From assembly GCA_021399445.1 (NCBI GenBank), contig JAJTUQ010000003.1:62001-126000 (forward strand): a DNA stretch of 64,000 nucleotides. The letters run 5' to 3'. Positions within the stretch are counted from its first letter, which is position 1. Every line of letters starts with the position of its first letter. Positions 1-13,500 of the stretch are shown one piece after another. This DNA comes from Xylogone sp. PMI_703. Its lineage: Eukaryota > Ascomycota > Leotiomycetes. The position numbers were made by a program, and so were the translations under genes. The notes under the pieces are model-generated. The model was given only the letters and a program-made list of their open reading frames with translations, was not told the origin of the DNA and did no database searches.

Positions 1-2957
1 AAGGGAAGCGGAAGAAAAGCGGTGAGCAGTGAAAAAATAATAAATATATATGACTGAGAAAGTGAAGTGGACAGAGATTTGTTCCCTCATTCTGTAGCAT
101 CTTTTTATGCGTTGAACTGGATGATCATGTTAAAGCTAGAAACAACACTAGGAGTAATGATTTCTAACGCGCAGCTCTATTGGTGGATTAAGATGTTATC
201 ACTAACCCTACTACACTACATTCAGGGAACCCCTCCTCGACATGCAATAACCATGTTTCTTATTTCTTCATCTATACCAGGTACAGAACAATCTTCCCAA
301 ACTCACTCAGCACCAAACCAGATCAATAACATCACCCAGAATATTAGCCACAATATCCACCAGCAATACAGTTCACGTTAAAAACATCTCCGCCCAGACC
401 GGCGGAAAAGGTTATGTCTTCTTTTCAAAGATAGGATTCCTGCAGAGGAGCATGCCTTTTCCTCCCTACAATGCCTTTCTCGGTTGAGACAATGCGTATT
501 CCCTCACACTGCCAATCAGCGAGCTCGTTTTGAAGTCTGGCGGGGTAAACTGTGGATATGAGCTAACATACAATTTAGTGGCAAAATCACGAATCTCAAG
601 ATCACACTAGCCGGCAAAGGATGCCACCATCACCGACAACAAGGAGTCTGTTATCCACAATAAGAATTCGCGGGCAGGGCTGGTTTGGGGTTTTGGGTTA
701 ATCAAAACCTGGATATTTTAGAGTGTTACAGAAACGGGGACCAGCCTGGCGCTTGATGTTTTTGGGTTGTGATTGTCGGCCACTTTACTAGTATTTGCCG
801 GCCAGTGTGTTGGCCTTGAGTTACTTTTGAAGAGTGTTTTGATAGTTCCCTGGCATCGGATTTGATACGCCCTTTTTTTATGTCTATTATATTATGCTCC
901 TAAAAATCCCCATTTTTGCAAAATACCCATGTATTATTTTTCCCAGAATTTAATTTTATAATAGTAAAGCGCTTTCAAGTCTTAGAGGGGATACCATAGA
1001 AATAAGAATCTGGCCTCACGGGGTAAAATCATAGGTAAAGATTCCTAGATTACATACACAGTGCTCCGAGCAACGTTCTATGTAAGATCGTAAAGCGGAT
1101 TGTTTTTTCTGAATATTTAAAAGCATTATAATCTCAGTTAAACATTATGAAAAAAGGTATGGTTATTATAGCTATTATAGTTATTATGACTTTTTTTATG
1201 TTAAATATAGAATAAAATTTCTGTATATAATGAAATTTTTTTATTCAATAGAAGTAACTCGCGTGTAAAGTCATCTACGTTTTCTTTGGAAAGGGAAGGA
1301 TTACAATTCACTCTCCCAGCCCCTGCCTGTTTTAGAAAAGGCTCGAGGTCTAGACTTTGTTTTCAGAATCAATAACGGTAACACGGGCCTGAGGCCGAGC
1401 TCGTTCGATAACCAGACTTTTCCAATTCTACTAAGCCCGCTCATCCGCGAGCGCTTATCTCGCTCCGCTATCTTCGTGTAAAAGGCACGATCGACAAAGT
1501 GTAAGGGGTCTACTAGCACGTAAAGGTTTCGAAACTAGTTAGTGCATGTTTTAATTTGTTTGAAAAATCCCCGTAGCTGCATGGGAGAAAGAGCTAAGAA
1601 AGAGCTAATTTTGCCATGGAGGGGAAAGAAGAACATCGATCCAACCAGAAGCAAGTAGATGCACGGAGTGGCCGTGACTCTTCGTTTTCCAAAGCATCCC
1701 CAGATTTTTGATGTAAAACGGAGACTTCGCAATTTTTTTTCAGTCATCATGGATTAATGCGGAGATGCTCTGGAATGGATTGTCGCAAAAGGACACCAGA
1801 AATGGGATATTCGGAGTGCCTAGTCAACAACACTTCCCGTGGTGTAAAGTTCTTGTCAAATCTAGGTCTTGTTCATCATCTGGGCAGTTCCACGATTTAA
1901 TTTCTCGCATGGCATCGACCTATGATGCTATACCAACTAGGCGTAGTGCAGGTGGTAAGCACATGACCGTGGCGTTCGGTGGCCCCAAGAAATTCCAATT
2001 GAACGAGGAGGTCCCAGCGACACGTCCCCGGTTCCAGGGCTCAGACAACATTATCCTTTGCCTCACTACCTTCCTAGGTTTTGCATCATCTGCGATAAGT
2101 AAACCTCCCCCTGTCGTGGAAATTTACCCATGTCGACGCCAGTTCAATGGTGATGTAAGGTTGAGAGCTCCTTCCCCTCCCCTTATCTCTTCTCAGATTC
2201 TTTCAATCTATGACTGTATTCAACTCTCGACTCCGAATTATACAGAACCGTATCGGCGTCCGATGCACCGTAAAGTCACACTGTACAGCTCCTGCGCATT
2301 TCATGAATAAGCATGAGCCCGGGCGTGATGTGTTGGGATGCTCATCGAAAGATCTTTACGGGAATGAGCCATCTATCAGTCTTGATCTTCGGAACCAAGC
2401 CAAGTGACCTGACGGGGCATGTTTCTGCATAATTTATTTCTTCGCCTTTCGAAGGGATTTTCTCTATTTTCGTCTTCAACCCCTTTCATTCACACATAAT
2501 TCCATACTGTGGGCAGTCCTCATGATCACCTTAGCTGAGGTGCTCTCTGTAGGACCTGCTCAATAGATACTGGCGTGTGAAAATTTTAACAATCACCTTG
2601 CAAGTTTAATGCCCGAGAGTCAGCCATGGCGTTAAAGTACCGAAACACGGCAATCTGGAGAATTTGGCGCGGTTTTTAAGAGTGTGGCTTACACTTGCAT
2701 GCCGGTGGCCAAACGGCTACGACTTGATCTAACTTCCCATCTCTCCAACCAGCTGGCAAAAGGATGTCACAGCATGCTTGCTATTGAAGCCTAGGTTGAG
2801 CGGATGGGGAAAACCGCGATTCCCCAAACCTTCTCTCCGCAAAGAACATGGCCTGTTACTTCGCGGGCTATATACTAACGCAAGGTCGAGGCTGATTAGT
2901 TTGGTGGGGCTAGCTAGGGCCCTGTGCCTGAAGATGGCCTCGACCCCTTTAACCCAC

Positions 2958-3011
2958 CCAGTCGCCCCAGTCGCCCCAACCGCTCCAACCGCTCCAACCG
3001 CTCCAACCGAG
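2958..3011. repeat. 9-bp minisatellite, six units
   Basis: Six tandem 9-mers: two of CCAGTCGCC, three of CCAACCGCT and a last unit CCAACCGAG. Read in one frame it would encode a Pro-Val/Thr-Ala repeat, but no gene around it is convincing. Confidence 0.8.
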
Positions 3012-4935
3012 TGAGATACTGTTCCCCGTCAATGTCCACAAACAGGCGTAAGTGATGCTTTTGGATTCCTTCCCCTTGGTATGTTGACTGCAGAGTCAGC
3101 GAGTGTGCTGGATGCTATCATGGACCCCGTAAAATGCTTTCGCCAGCACCATAAGAGAGTTCCGTGAGCACTCGTCCATCTTCACCCTCATCACCTTTTA
3201 TTCTAGCTTTTATGCAACTTCGATTCAGTCTTTTAAGCTTTTAGGCTTGCCTTAGCTGCTCTCTCTCAAGGCTGCTTGGCTTGTCTTCGATCATCTCTGA
3301 TCCTCTGGCGGTTCGTTCTGGGCATGATCATTTTTGTCGCCGTTATCTGTCACACCCTGGCAATTGTTCTAGCATACGCCGTTTACTCATCCCACCCAGA
3401 TCCATATTTAAAGGCATATGCAGTTCATGAAAGGATCCAGGTTACCATTTTTTTCATTCATGAATTTACCATCTCAGCTTTGTATATTTGGGAAACGGCC
3501 AAGCTTAGGGGAAGTTGTATATATATATATATCACGTTCTCCGGGCCATCCAAACACTGGCCTACCCTTTGGCCTTTTACGTACCCAACAGAGCTTGTCC
3601 ATTCTGTCGCCCTAGCTTACAGGCCGAAATAGCCAGAGTGTCCTTGCCCCATGAGGTCAAATTTGACCCCTCTGCATCGCACCAACATGTGAAAAGCGCT
3701 AGAGTAACGATTGCGCTAGCGTCAGGAGGTTACATTTGACCCCTCCTGATGACAGAGGTTCAAACTACCGAGTCACAAGCACCAGTGCTAATAGTTTAAG
3801 TTAAATGGCTGTTAAGTAGTTTTTCTAATATAGTACATGAGCTCACTCACTTAAGCAAAGCATAGTGCTTATATTCTCACTCCAACCTAGCATGAGTGGG
3901 CACCAATTCGATGTCCGGCTTAACCCGAAGTAGATTACGCCAGTCCCGCCCAAAAGTTCGAAAGCGGACCAGCACCAGCCCCATGGGCGTCTATATGTCA
4001 AGATCAGCGGACACATGTTACGAAGAGTCATGATCTGAACTGGTTCTGATAAATGAATCGCAATTATACGCTAACTCGAAGAGTAACAAATCATGGCGGC
4101 CAGGATTATCTTGTGCCAATGCCCGTTAGGAGCCACGAGCGACGCTATGTTCATTTTCGGGGCTCCTTGTTTCAACCTGCGGCAACGGAGCATGCCTAAT
4201 CGACTATCATGACCTTTCATCTTGGTTAAGCCTAATCTTTACCGTGCTGATACCGTCAGCCAAAGGGGTACCGGTTCCTCTTGGGCAGGCGCTACTGCAT
4301 TTGTTGCTGGCAGGGTCTGAGATATCTCCTGGTCGCTCCTGATGTGTGGCTCCGAAGCCATCTGATGACTGGATATTAAAAACCCCTTTTCCTTAATCTA
4401 GTCCTCCGCAGCACCCAGATAGATCGTCCCTGAAGGCGACAATACATTTGATTTGAAACTTCCAGATCCCTGAGCCAGAATGCACACAGTCTTAAAATCC
4501 GCGGAGCCAACTGTCATCTTTGCTGCATCTCCAAGTCTGGACAACCTTAGTGTAGTACATACCAGACAGCGGTCCTAGTCACCCTTCCCTATCCTTCTAT
4601 TCTACCCTTCCTCGCCGAGACTAGGAAGCAGCCCAAGCAAAGCAAACAGACTACGGGCACAGGGCTGACTGTCTTCCCGAGCCAACTCTCTTTTTTGTCG
4701 GGCTATTGTACTGCTGCTTCTGCTGGCTATTGACCTCCGCTACAGCAACTAGCTCTTACTATACACCGTACCGCTTTCCTATCCGGACACAGGATGACGA
4801 GACGGGGCCTTGTACACTCTCTTTTCACGTAACAAAAGTCATCACTGTCCCTGCCCGCCCGTGGTCATCTCTTCACTCACACCAGACCTCGTCGTGTCTT
4901 ATAATTTACGAGCTCAGTCATATCTCTGCCAGGCT

Positions 4936-4981
4936 TATTCGTCTATCTTCTACTCTTTCTACTCTTTCTCTTTCTTCTTCT
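4936..4981 (+). promoter_or_regulatory. Pyrimidine-rich leader before the Pro/Gln-rich gene
   Basis: A long run of CT repeats (TCTACTCTTT and similar) precedes the ATG at 5048 by about 70-110 bases. CT-rich tracts just upstream of the start are common in filamentous-fungal promoters. This supports 5048 as the true start over an upstream in-frame start at 4706. Confidence 0.45.
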
Positions 4982-5047
4982 GCATATAACTTGCACTTTT
5001 ATATTCCGCCTCTGACCTTTCTCACTCTCTTATCTCTTCCTCTCACG

Positions 5048-6139
5048 ATGTTCACTGTTAAACAGCCAGCAGCATATCAGCCTTGCAATCCCTCTCATGC
5101 GTACTCTCCTCTCTTTTCTCCGGGACAGCCACGGTCAGTTCCTTCCTTGCCTCCCTTATCGAGCACTGAGAAGTCACCGTTGGCTTCTCCTTTCTTACCG
5201 GCAAGTAAACCATCCGTTCAATTAATATCGAGCACCCATCGTAGCCTTCCTCCACCAGCAGCCACAACGTCGCCCCAACTACCAACGCAACAGCAAATAC
5301 CACCGTTATCTCCGCCGCCTTTAGCACAGCCGGCTCCTTTATCTCAGTCGTTAGGCCAGCTGCCAGCTCCTCCACAGCAGTGGCAAGGAGCAGAGGAGTC
5401 CATGGCGAATTGGCTACTGGCAAAAGCTGAAGAAGATAGGAGAAGGCAAGAGGAAGAGAAAACTCGACAGCAAGTCCTTCGTCTAGAGCAACGAAAGATT
5501 GAGCAGGACATGCTTCGAACATCGTTGAACGGAGGCATTCCACCGAACATGTTGCCGATGGTTTTTGCAATAATGAGAGGAGGTAGCCTTCCTCATGCAA
5601 GCTTGGAATGGGTCCAGCACCGCATGGATCACGTTCAGCAACAGCAACAGGAGATTCAACCACAGCAACAGTTGTTGCCCAGTCAGAGCTATTCATCACC
5701 AGAACAGGAACAGCAGAGAGATTTACGAACCAATTCCCAGCTTTATCGTGTACAACAACAACACCAGTTGCCAATGACTCTACCTTCGATACCTGTTGGG
5801 CCTAGTCAAGAGACAGATTTCGTTTCGGGCTATCCAATGTCACCAGGAACAAGGTCAAAGCGAACATCATTATCTCAGGGCTCGATTCCTGGTCCGCTTC
5901 AGACAGCTCAGCTGCCGGGGTTGAATACAGGGGAGATCCGTAACCAACCACTTCCAGATCCTACCATGCAGATGGTGCCAGCTCAGCTAGGTCATCCTCT
6001 ACGGCAAACACAAATTGTCCAACAACAGCAAGAAACACAATCTTCGTCTTCGATATATTTTCACCACTGGCGACCACCTACCCCACAAGCTGGCACAAGG
6101 AGGAATCAGCCAGCAAACGAGTGTTCAAGCAAGCATTAA
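5048..6139 (+). CDS. Conserved-looking Pro/Gln-rich fungal protein of unknown function
   Basis: This 363-residue single-exon protein begins MFTVKQPAAYQP. Residues 1-115 are rich in Pro, Ser and Gln. A charged helical stretch at about 120-165 contains AKAEEDRRRQEEEKTRQQ and reads like a short coiled coil. It is followed by a Gly/Met-rich segment (GGIPPNMLPMVFAIMRGG). The rest is Gln-rich, ending with an aromatic motif IYFHHWRPP about 25 residues before the stop. The frame is open upstream to 4706, but the CT-rich leader points to 5048. From memory, the charged segment and the C-terminal YFHHW motif recur in unannotated fungal proteins; I know no function. Such composition fits a nuclear or regulatory protein, but that is inference. 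A longer C-terminus after an unseen intron is possible. Confidence 0.65.
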   Translation: MFTVKQPAAYQPCNPSHAYSPLFSPGQPRSVPSLPPLSSTEKSPLASPFLPASKPSVQLISSTHRSLPPPAATTSPQLPTQQQIPPLSPPPLAQPAPLSQSLGQLPAPPQQWQGAEESMANWLLAKAEEDRRRQEEEKTRQQVLRLEQRKIEQDMLRTSLNGGIPPNMLPMVFAIMRGGSLPHASLEWVQHRMDHVQQQQQEIQPQQQLLPSQSYSSPEQEQQRDLRTNSQLYRVQQQHQLPMTLPSIPVGPSQETDFVSGYPMSPGTRSKRTSLSQGSIPGPLQTAQLPGLNTGEIRNQPLPDPTMQMVPAQLGHPLRQTQIVQQQQETQSSSSIYFHHWRPPTPQAGTRRNQPANECSSKH

Positions 6140-7594
6140 CTAATCTGTTCTTGTATCAACTAAACTCAGGTTAATCAGCTATCGAAATACTACAACCACT
6201 TCTCCAAAAACGTATGTGCCTTGAACAACAATCACAGGTGGGATAGGATTTTTCCATCAGCGCGTATAGTTTCAATCATGGTTATTGATCTTCTGTTTTC
6301 AGGACTTAAAGATCAAAGCTATCAGGCATTAGAAATAACACTTTCTAGTATAAAAATGTATGGGAAAATTTCTACCTCAGTGATTTCTGTTAGAACCAAT
6401 ACATCCACCCCTTTGGGACAACCGATCCAGAAACCAGATTTATCAAGGTTATACAAAGTCCTGTTTGTGCATATTATATTATTCAAGGCAATCTTGTGTT
6501 TTTTGAACCAATCTTTAACATCATCATAATCTTGAGCTACAACTCGAATACGATTAGTTCAATGACCGATAATATTAATAGATCTCCCGTTAGGCATATC
6601 TCTTCTTAGTCTTGGTGTGGAAGAAACTTCTATGATCTCGAACGATGTCCAATTTGGAAGCGTCTCTTTCGCTCGCCAGCTCTGCCTCCATTCACTCGCC
6701 TACCTCCTTTAATATGAGTTCTCTTGTTATAGTAAGATCAGCTAAAAGCTGTTAACTAGTAATTATAATCATTATCCACAGATTGTAAATATAACACTTT
6801 GAACTTACTTGTCTCTAGGGCGGAGGCATGGAAAAGTGTAGGTTTAAACTTAACTGACTACGGCTATCTGTCCCCTAGTCATTGGGATGTTACGGATGGG
6901 TCACGATCTATGGCAACTCGGCTCTATACGCTGGTCGTGCCACTAGGTACGTCTTGGAGCTGGGACGGTGGGCCTATGAGGGACTATAAAATTAGAGATG
7001 TAAGCGCGGGGGAGTTCGTGTGGTGCTGCTGCATTGAGCCTCTGAACAGCTGTTTCAATATGTACAGTAGTTGTAGCCAGAAATACAATAAATAATTGAC
7101 CCCTAATTACTAGGGAGAGAGGCTAGGGTGTTAATAAGAATATTTCAAGATATATACATAATTAATGCTCCATTCGAACTGGATTGGAGCCGGTAAATCT
7201 GTTTGACTTTTACTCTCACTTTAGAGTTACAGCGGACTGGACTCCCTTGCAAGAGGTGCCCTGCCTGGCTTTCCAGGTTTGCCCACTGGCGTTGACTGTC
7301 CGTCTTAGGTTCCTGCTTGGTCACAACAACATCACTTGAGACAACTGGACTGTAATCATTTCAATACAAACCGTGGGTCGAGGATATGATAAGTTGGAGG
7401 TTGTGTTGTTATGGGTATATTTGCGTACTCGTACCGCAATCGTTCTGACATTTGCGCTTTCAAAGCTGTGTCTGTTGTAGAATGCGCTGACAGAAATAGT
7501 TTCAATTATCGGATAGACTGGAGCGAGGTCCGTGACCGACCTCCCCAGGGATGCAAGTTATCTATCCAATTCAGTGTAGAAACGCCATTCGAAG
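6140..7594. other. Intergenic, no recognisable gene
   Basis: This is the convergent gap between the Pro/Gln-rich gene and the 3' end of the helicase/AAA gene. Short frames at 6221-6529 and 6799-7095 have no recognisable motifs. I see no RNA gene. Confidence 0.5.
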
Positions 7595-10500
7595 TCAAAT
7601 TCCAAGCTCTGCGTTGGTCAAGAAATGTGAACCTCCCCCACAACGATAGCCTTCCCCCTCCTTAAACCATCTAAATCCCGCAGGGCAAATCCCCATATCT
7701 CTAATCTTCTTCTGGATCGCCCTTTCCTGCGCTTTCTTCCTCTCCGCCTCTTCTTTGGCCTTCCTTAATTCCTCCTCTGCCTCTCTTTTTGCTCGTAGAA
7801 CAGCCTCAATCCGTTGTTTCTCTTTCTGCAGCTCTTCTTCGATTTCTTGGCGCCGTTTTTTGTCTGCGATTCGCTTCTCTTCTGTCAATTTTTGAATTTC
7901 TTCGAGTATGGCTTCTTCGGCTTCTTCTTGGGCTTGGTATTTGTGCTGCTGGGCTCCAATGAAGGCCTGTTCGGCTTCTGCTAAAGCTTTCTCATCGGCA
8001 ACGCTCTTTTGTAGTTGTTGCCACACCTTGTCAGGCACTCCAGGGTCGCGTTGCGGTGGTGAACCTGCCGTATCTTCGGGATTTTGCTCCCCTGCAGCTA
8101 CATCCTCGATCTCAAGGATTGGGGCTGCGGTTTTTGTCTTCGATACGGTCGCTGATTTGTTTTGTGGAGCCTTTGGCGGATCCTGTGTCAAAGTAGGGCA
8201 TGGGCAAGGTTGAGGCTTATGGCCAGGGTTTAGAGAGTCTTTCCTGCTTTCGTTTCTGGCTTTGTGAGACTGAAGCATCTTATCCAGATTTCGTATAATA
8301 TCAGCAGCGTTCACTGCTAGATCGGAGGACTTCGAGCTTGCAAATGCTTCTGAGCAGATAGATTTGGCAATATTCTTTACGTCTCTGCCATTTCCCCAGG
8401 ATTGAAGTTTGGAGAGTTCTGTGAATATGTCTAGCATTCGCTGATATTCATTATGTGGTGCGCAGTGAATCAACGGCGTGATATCTATCTCCTCCGTTTT
8501 GATCTCTCGTTCTAAAAGTTCAAGGCATTTCTCTGGAGCCATGTTCTGGAAAACCACTTCTTCAGGGAAACGGCTGGAGAGACCAGGATTGAGACGCAAG
8601 AGCTCATCCATGTCTTCGGTGTAACCGGCAAGGATGACAACTATCTTTTCTATAAATTTCGGTTTTGTTAGACTATCAACGAGCTCGTTGACAGCTTCTC
8701 TGCCAAATCCACCGTCGCAAAAGCGGTACGCTTCATCCACGAAGAGAACTCTTCCTAAAGCTTCTGTTAGCTTTAGCTGAGTCTTCGGTCCAGTGTGGCC
8801 AACATATTGACCGATAAGATCGGACGCAGAGCATTCAACGTAATCGTTGGAACCCAGAATACCCATTTGGTAGTATAGTTGACTAATCTTACGTGCCACT
8901 GTCGTTTTTCCAGTTCCTAATCGAAAGTGGAATTAGCAAGCTACCTGCCTGTTAAGTCAGAGTTATTTCGTTACCTGAAGGCCCTTTGAAAAGGAAATTG
9001 AACGGAATCTGACGTCGGGGGTCTTTGTTGTGAGCCTTCATATTCTTGGCGATTCGCTGATACTTCTCAAGCTGGTCGATGAGTTTTTCACAACCAACAA
9101 TATCAGCGAATAAGTCTCTGCAGCTCACTTCGGACCCAGTGGTGCGGTCATATTCTTCATCGAAGTCTTGAGGAAGAAGCATAATCTCTGGATCAGAGCT
9201 GTCTGCTAAGGTAGCTGAAGTTCGCTTTTGTTCTAGCTCCTTGGCGCGTGATAGGATGTTCTCTACAGCCCCCGCATTGCCGAAATTGGGTCTATCTCGT
9301 TCACGGGCGAGAACCTCGATAGCAACTCCTTTGGCCTCGTCCGTTGCTTTCAAACCCTGTTGTTTGAGCTTAAGATCAAGAACGCGCATCAGATCCGAAT
9401 CGTTGAAGTCGTCAAAGTAGAACGCATCACTAAGTCGAAAACGCCTTGCAAGACCAGGATTTGAGTGATTCATCATGTCCTCCATCTGTTCTTTGTATCC
9501 CAACAGGAGAACACACAAATCTTCACCTGGGGTGCTTTGCACGTTGGCCACGATGGTGTCAATGACGGCAGTCTTATAAGGGTCCGGATTACCACCGCCA
9601 ACTCTGCCACCGGCATCAAGACCGTAGGCTTCGTCAATCACCAGCACTTTTCCGGTAGCAGCCTTCAAGATATTTTTCGTATTTTCTTCCGACTGTCCGA
9701 GGGCTCCTCCTACAAAATCAGAAGGATTCTTGATGACTACTGCACTCATGTTAGAATCAAAAAGACGGGTAATGATTACGGGGTACATATCTTCTCTTTT
9801 TGACAGCAGGCCTAGATCGGCCAATATTGAGCCATATAGCTTAGCAACAGTAGTCTTCCCTGTGCCAGGGGAACCAAGGAATACTCGATGAAGCGTACAA
9901 GCAAGCGGCTCAAGTTCTCTGAGTTCTCTTTGATAGTTACGTTGGATCATACCGACGAGGGCTTCCACGGAGTCCTTAACTCTCCCTAGTCCTATTAAGA
10001 ACTGCAGTTCTTTCCATGCACCACTTTCTTTTATCGCACCGCTTGGTTCGGGGCCGATGAGATCTTCTTTCGTGAATAGTAGATCATCCGGGCTATTTCC
10101 CGAGACTCTCTCGTTCCTCAACCGTGAAGCTTGGCGCTCTGTGACTAAGGCCCAGACATTCTCCAAGTCGCGCGCATTTCCATATCCCTCCGTCCCGCGT
10201 TTCCTTCCGAGACGCTTAACCACAATCCTTGCATATAATCCGTGTCTGCCGTCCTCGAGATGAGCTCGACCACCGTATTTTCGCTTGATCATGGAGTCAA
10301 ACATGATCAGTAGTTCTTGGTCTGAGTAGTCGGCAAAATTTAGTCTGTGAGGCATACGACTGTCGAATCCAGGGTTGTGTTCGAAGAACTTCTCCATTTC
10401 CTTGGTATAACCGGCAAAAATAAAACCAATGGTACCTCTTCGGTTTTCGATTTCCGCCAGGATAAAATCTAGGACATTTTTGCCTCCGAAGTTATTACCT

Positions 10501-13500
10501 GATGCAAGCTGATAGGCTTCATCAATGAAAACGACGCCACCCCCGGCTTTTATAAGACCTTCAATTATCTTCTTGGCGCCAGGTAAGCCCTCGTTTGCTA
10601 GCCCGGAACCTGTGATCTCGGCAAACTCCTTTCCAGGCAAAGCGCCGACGGAAGCCAGGAAGCGTGCATATATACGGGCTACTGTGGTTTTGCCTACAGA
10701 GAGTTAGAAGGAATATTGAAGGGTCTGCAGGGCAGTACCTGTGCCGGGATTCCCCAACATTACCATCCCCATCCTCTCCGTTTTCATGTCCACCCCTTGT
10801 CTTTCAACAGCCTCGATCTTTGCCTTAATTCTGAGAAATTTCTCTTTTACTGCATCTAGGCCGGTGAGCTTCATGAGATCATCAATAGCTGCATTAGATG
10901 CTCCTTCAACCCTCTTCTGCCTCTCCCATTCTAACTCGGAAGGACTTTTCTCGAGCGAAGTAGATTCTTGTGTGGCTGGGATTTTCTGGTTCTGTTGATC
11001 CGGGTGCTCAGATAGTTTAATCTTATCATCATTGGTTGGAGAATTCGGAATAGTAGCATCTCGTGCGTCTTCTGCGGCTTGTGCGGGTTGCATGGCTTGA
11101 GTAGTCTTGAGAGAGGCGTGTTGCAGAGCCTGTTCCGCTTGACGTTGTGCAGCTACCAAGTCCTGCTTTTTCTGTTCGAGATGCTGTGCCCTTTCCTTTG
11201 CCGTTTTCTTATCAGCAGCTTCGTCTCTGATCTTCCGTATTTGCATTTCAAGATCGTCGATCTCCATGTCATGCTTCACCTGAGCTTTCAATCTTCCGTC
11301 CTGAAGTTCTATCTCAGCTTCCAAGATTTTGTTGTCTCGTTCATCCTCAATCTCGCAGATTTTGCACCTCCATGGTTGAGACTGGTGACACTTGCGCTTC
11401 TGCACATGCCCATTCGAACATTTGATCTCGATGATTTTCTCACAGTCCATTTGGGAGTGATCGGAACGGTAGTGGCATCTTCGCGGGCATTTGTGTTTAC
11501 CACATCTTAAAAACGACCCGCTTCGCAGCACCAGTTAGCAAGAAGTCTTGATGCAACTCGGATACCTACCATGGTTCTTTACATCCACCATCAGGACATT
11601 CCTTGTCAAAGTCGTCCGGAGAACGTAGGATAGTAAGTCGTGTTGGATGCTGCTCGCACTTGACTGGGAGCCCATCATAGATATGCTTTTTAGCTTTGAG
11701 CATATCTATAAATCGATTCCACAACTCTCCACCCTTTTTGGAGGTCGTGAATGTCTCTGCATTACCGATAAGAATGAGGCCATCTCGGGCTCGCGAAAGA
11801 AGCACGTTGAGCCGTTCTGGAGAAGACATAAAGCCGATATCGCCATGATCGTTGCTTCTTGTTAGCGAGACTATAACAATCTCGCTCTCATCGCCCTGGA
11901 AATTGTCTGTAGCTCGTCAGCGCATTCGATCATCCGGATAAATAATTGACAATGTGATTATATGGATTAAATTTTATTCTGTCCTAAGACTTGTTGACTC
12001 ACCTATTGTAGATATACTAACCTTCGGTTTGTTGACCTGAGCAGTTGCCGCGGGCATCAAGCCAGCACGGACCAAGTCATGCGAGTCGAGATCGCTCAAA
12101 ACTGGATCATTATCTTTGCTTAGCTCTTCTCTCAGAAGATGAAGCTGGCCGAGGTAGGGGGTCAGGATGACAATCTTCTCCGTCGGTATCCTGAGGTCTT
12201 GTTGGCTAAGATAACGCAGACATTTCATTGCCATATGAACCTCAAATATATTCCTCTTTGTTAATGGAGTGGTACCATCTTTCCAGTCTCGTACGTTCTG
12301 CATTTCCTCTTCTCTATGGGGATGATTTAGGAAAATAACGTTGTCCTGGAGCCCTTTAATATTTTGTCTATTCTCCGTATTCTTGGCATCGACGAGGTTT
12401 GGATAAGTAAGTTGTCTCACATATTCAGCCAACTCAGGTCGCATGCGGTGTTGCTGATGTAGAGTGTGATGAGGGTATCCTTGTATCACGAGCCTTTCAA
12501 AGAGTGATCGATTCAAATCGTAGCCATCACCTTTCTCCACACTGAGGGCATAATTAGCCTTCGGTCGAAGCTGCTTGTGATCGCCTATTAGAACAAGCTG
12601 CTTCGTATGTGGGCCTAATGCTGTCAAAATGTGGCTTTCTAGAATTTCACCTGCTTCTTCCACGAGGACAGTTCCGGGACGAACTGAGTTTAGGCTTTGG
12701 ATATATTTTGCTGCGGCCGTGGTAGTGCAAGCAATGATACGCTTGGATCGGAGTACTGTGAGCTCTCTTTCCATGTATATAGACGCAATCTGCTCGATGT
12801 AGTCGTTGTACTTAGCACCCCATTGTTGAACTGCATCCAATATTTCCTTAAGGATCTCGGCTTTCCATGCCTCATACAGTTTTAATCGATCTGATGCCTT
12901 GATGTTCCATACTTCCGAATACTTGGCCATTTCCCCTCTGAAGGGTGTTGCATCTTTTCCGCGAATCCAGCGATCCAACAGGTAGAAATTATCCATGGCT
13001 TTGCCTTTCTTCCCTACCTTTTTCGTTCCATCATTCCCTGAGGGTACTTGAAAAGCTAGATGGAAAGGCGGGCCATCCGTCAAAAATTCCAAATGTTCAA
13101 GAATATCTTGTTTCGGGGGAGCCGCCTGCTCTAGGGTTGAGAAAGCACTTTCCAAACTTTTCGCTTCATCCTGGGCCTCTAATTTGGTCAAGTCAAGCAT
13201 GTTATATTGTTCTGGAGCAAGCTTTACTAGTGATGTAGCATCTTTCATCGAAAGGTCTCGAACAGATGGAGCCGCCTTCGACCCAAGACGAACGATATCA
13301 CTCCTTGGAGTGCCCATGCTTATGATATCGTCAAGAAATTGATCCAAAGCATGGTTCTTATATGATAAGATAAGAATCTGTTCGTCGGAGTGGCAATAAA
13401 ATGCTTTCGTAAGTAATGCACCAATAAATGATTTTCCTGTCCCTGCTAACTATTAGGGAGGATTCATCGAGTATTAGGAGTGGCCTACCTGGCGGCCCTT

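Larger units (their letters stand above)
1..5047. other. No recognisable gene; upstream non-coding region
   Basis: I read both strands and recognise no gene here. Short open frames exist (for example 1765-2310 on + and 1301-1519 on -), but none shows a known motif, a convincing start context or splice-linked extensions. Around 900-1250 the sequence turns A+T-rich. A short TA microsatellite lies near 3520-3531, and a 9-bp minisatellite is listed separately. The last 120 bases form the pyrimidine-rich leader of the next gene. Confidence 0.5.

Noticed and set aside
4706..5047. Upstream extension of the Pro/Gln-rich gene
   Set aside because: In frame but covers a CT-rich promoter-like leader; composition differs from the protein body.
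5058..5774. 238-codon minus-strand frame opposite the Pro/Gln-rich gene
   Set aside because: Shadow frame produced by Gln-rich codons on the other strand; no motif.
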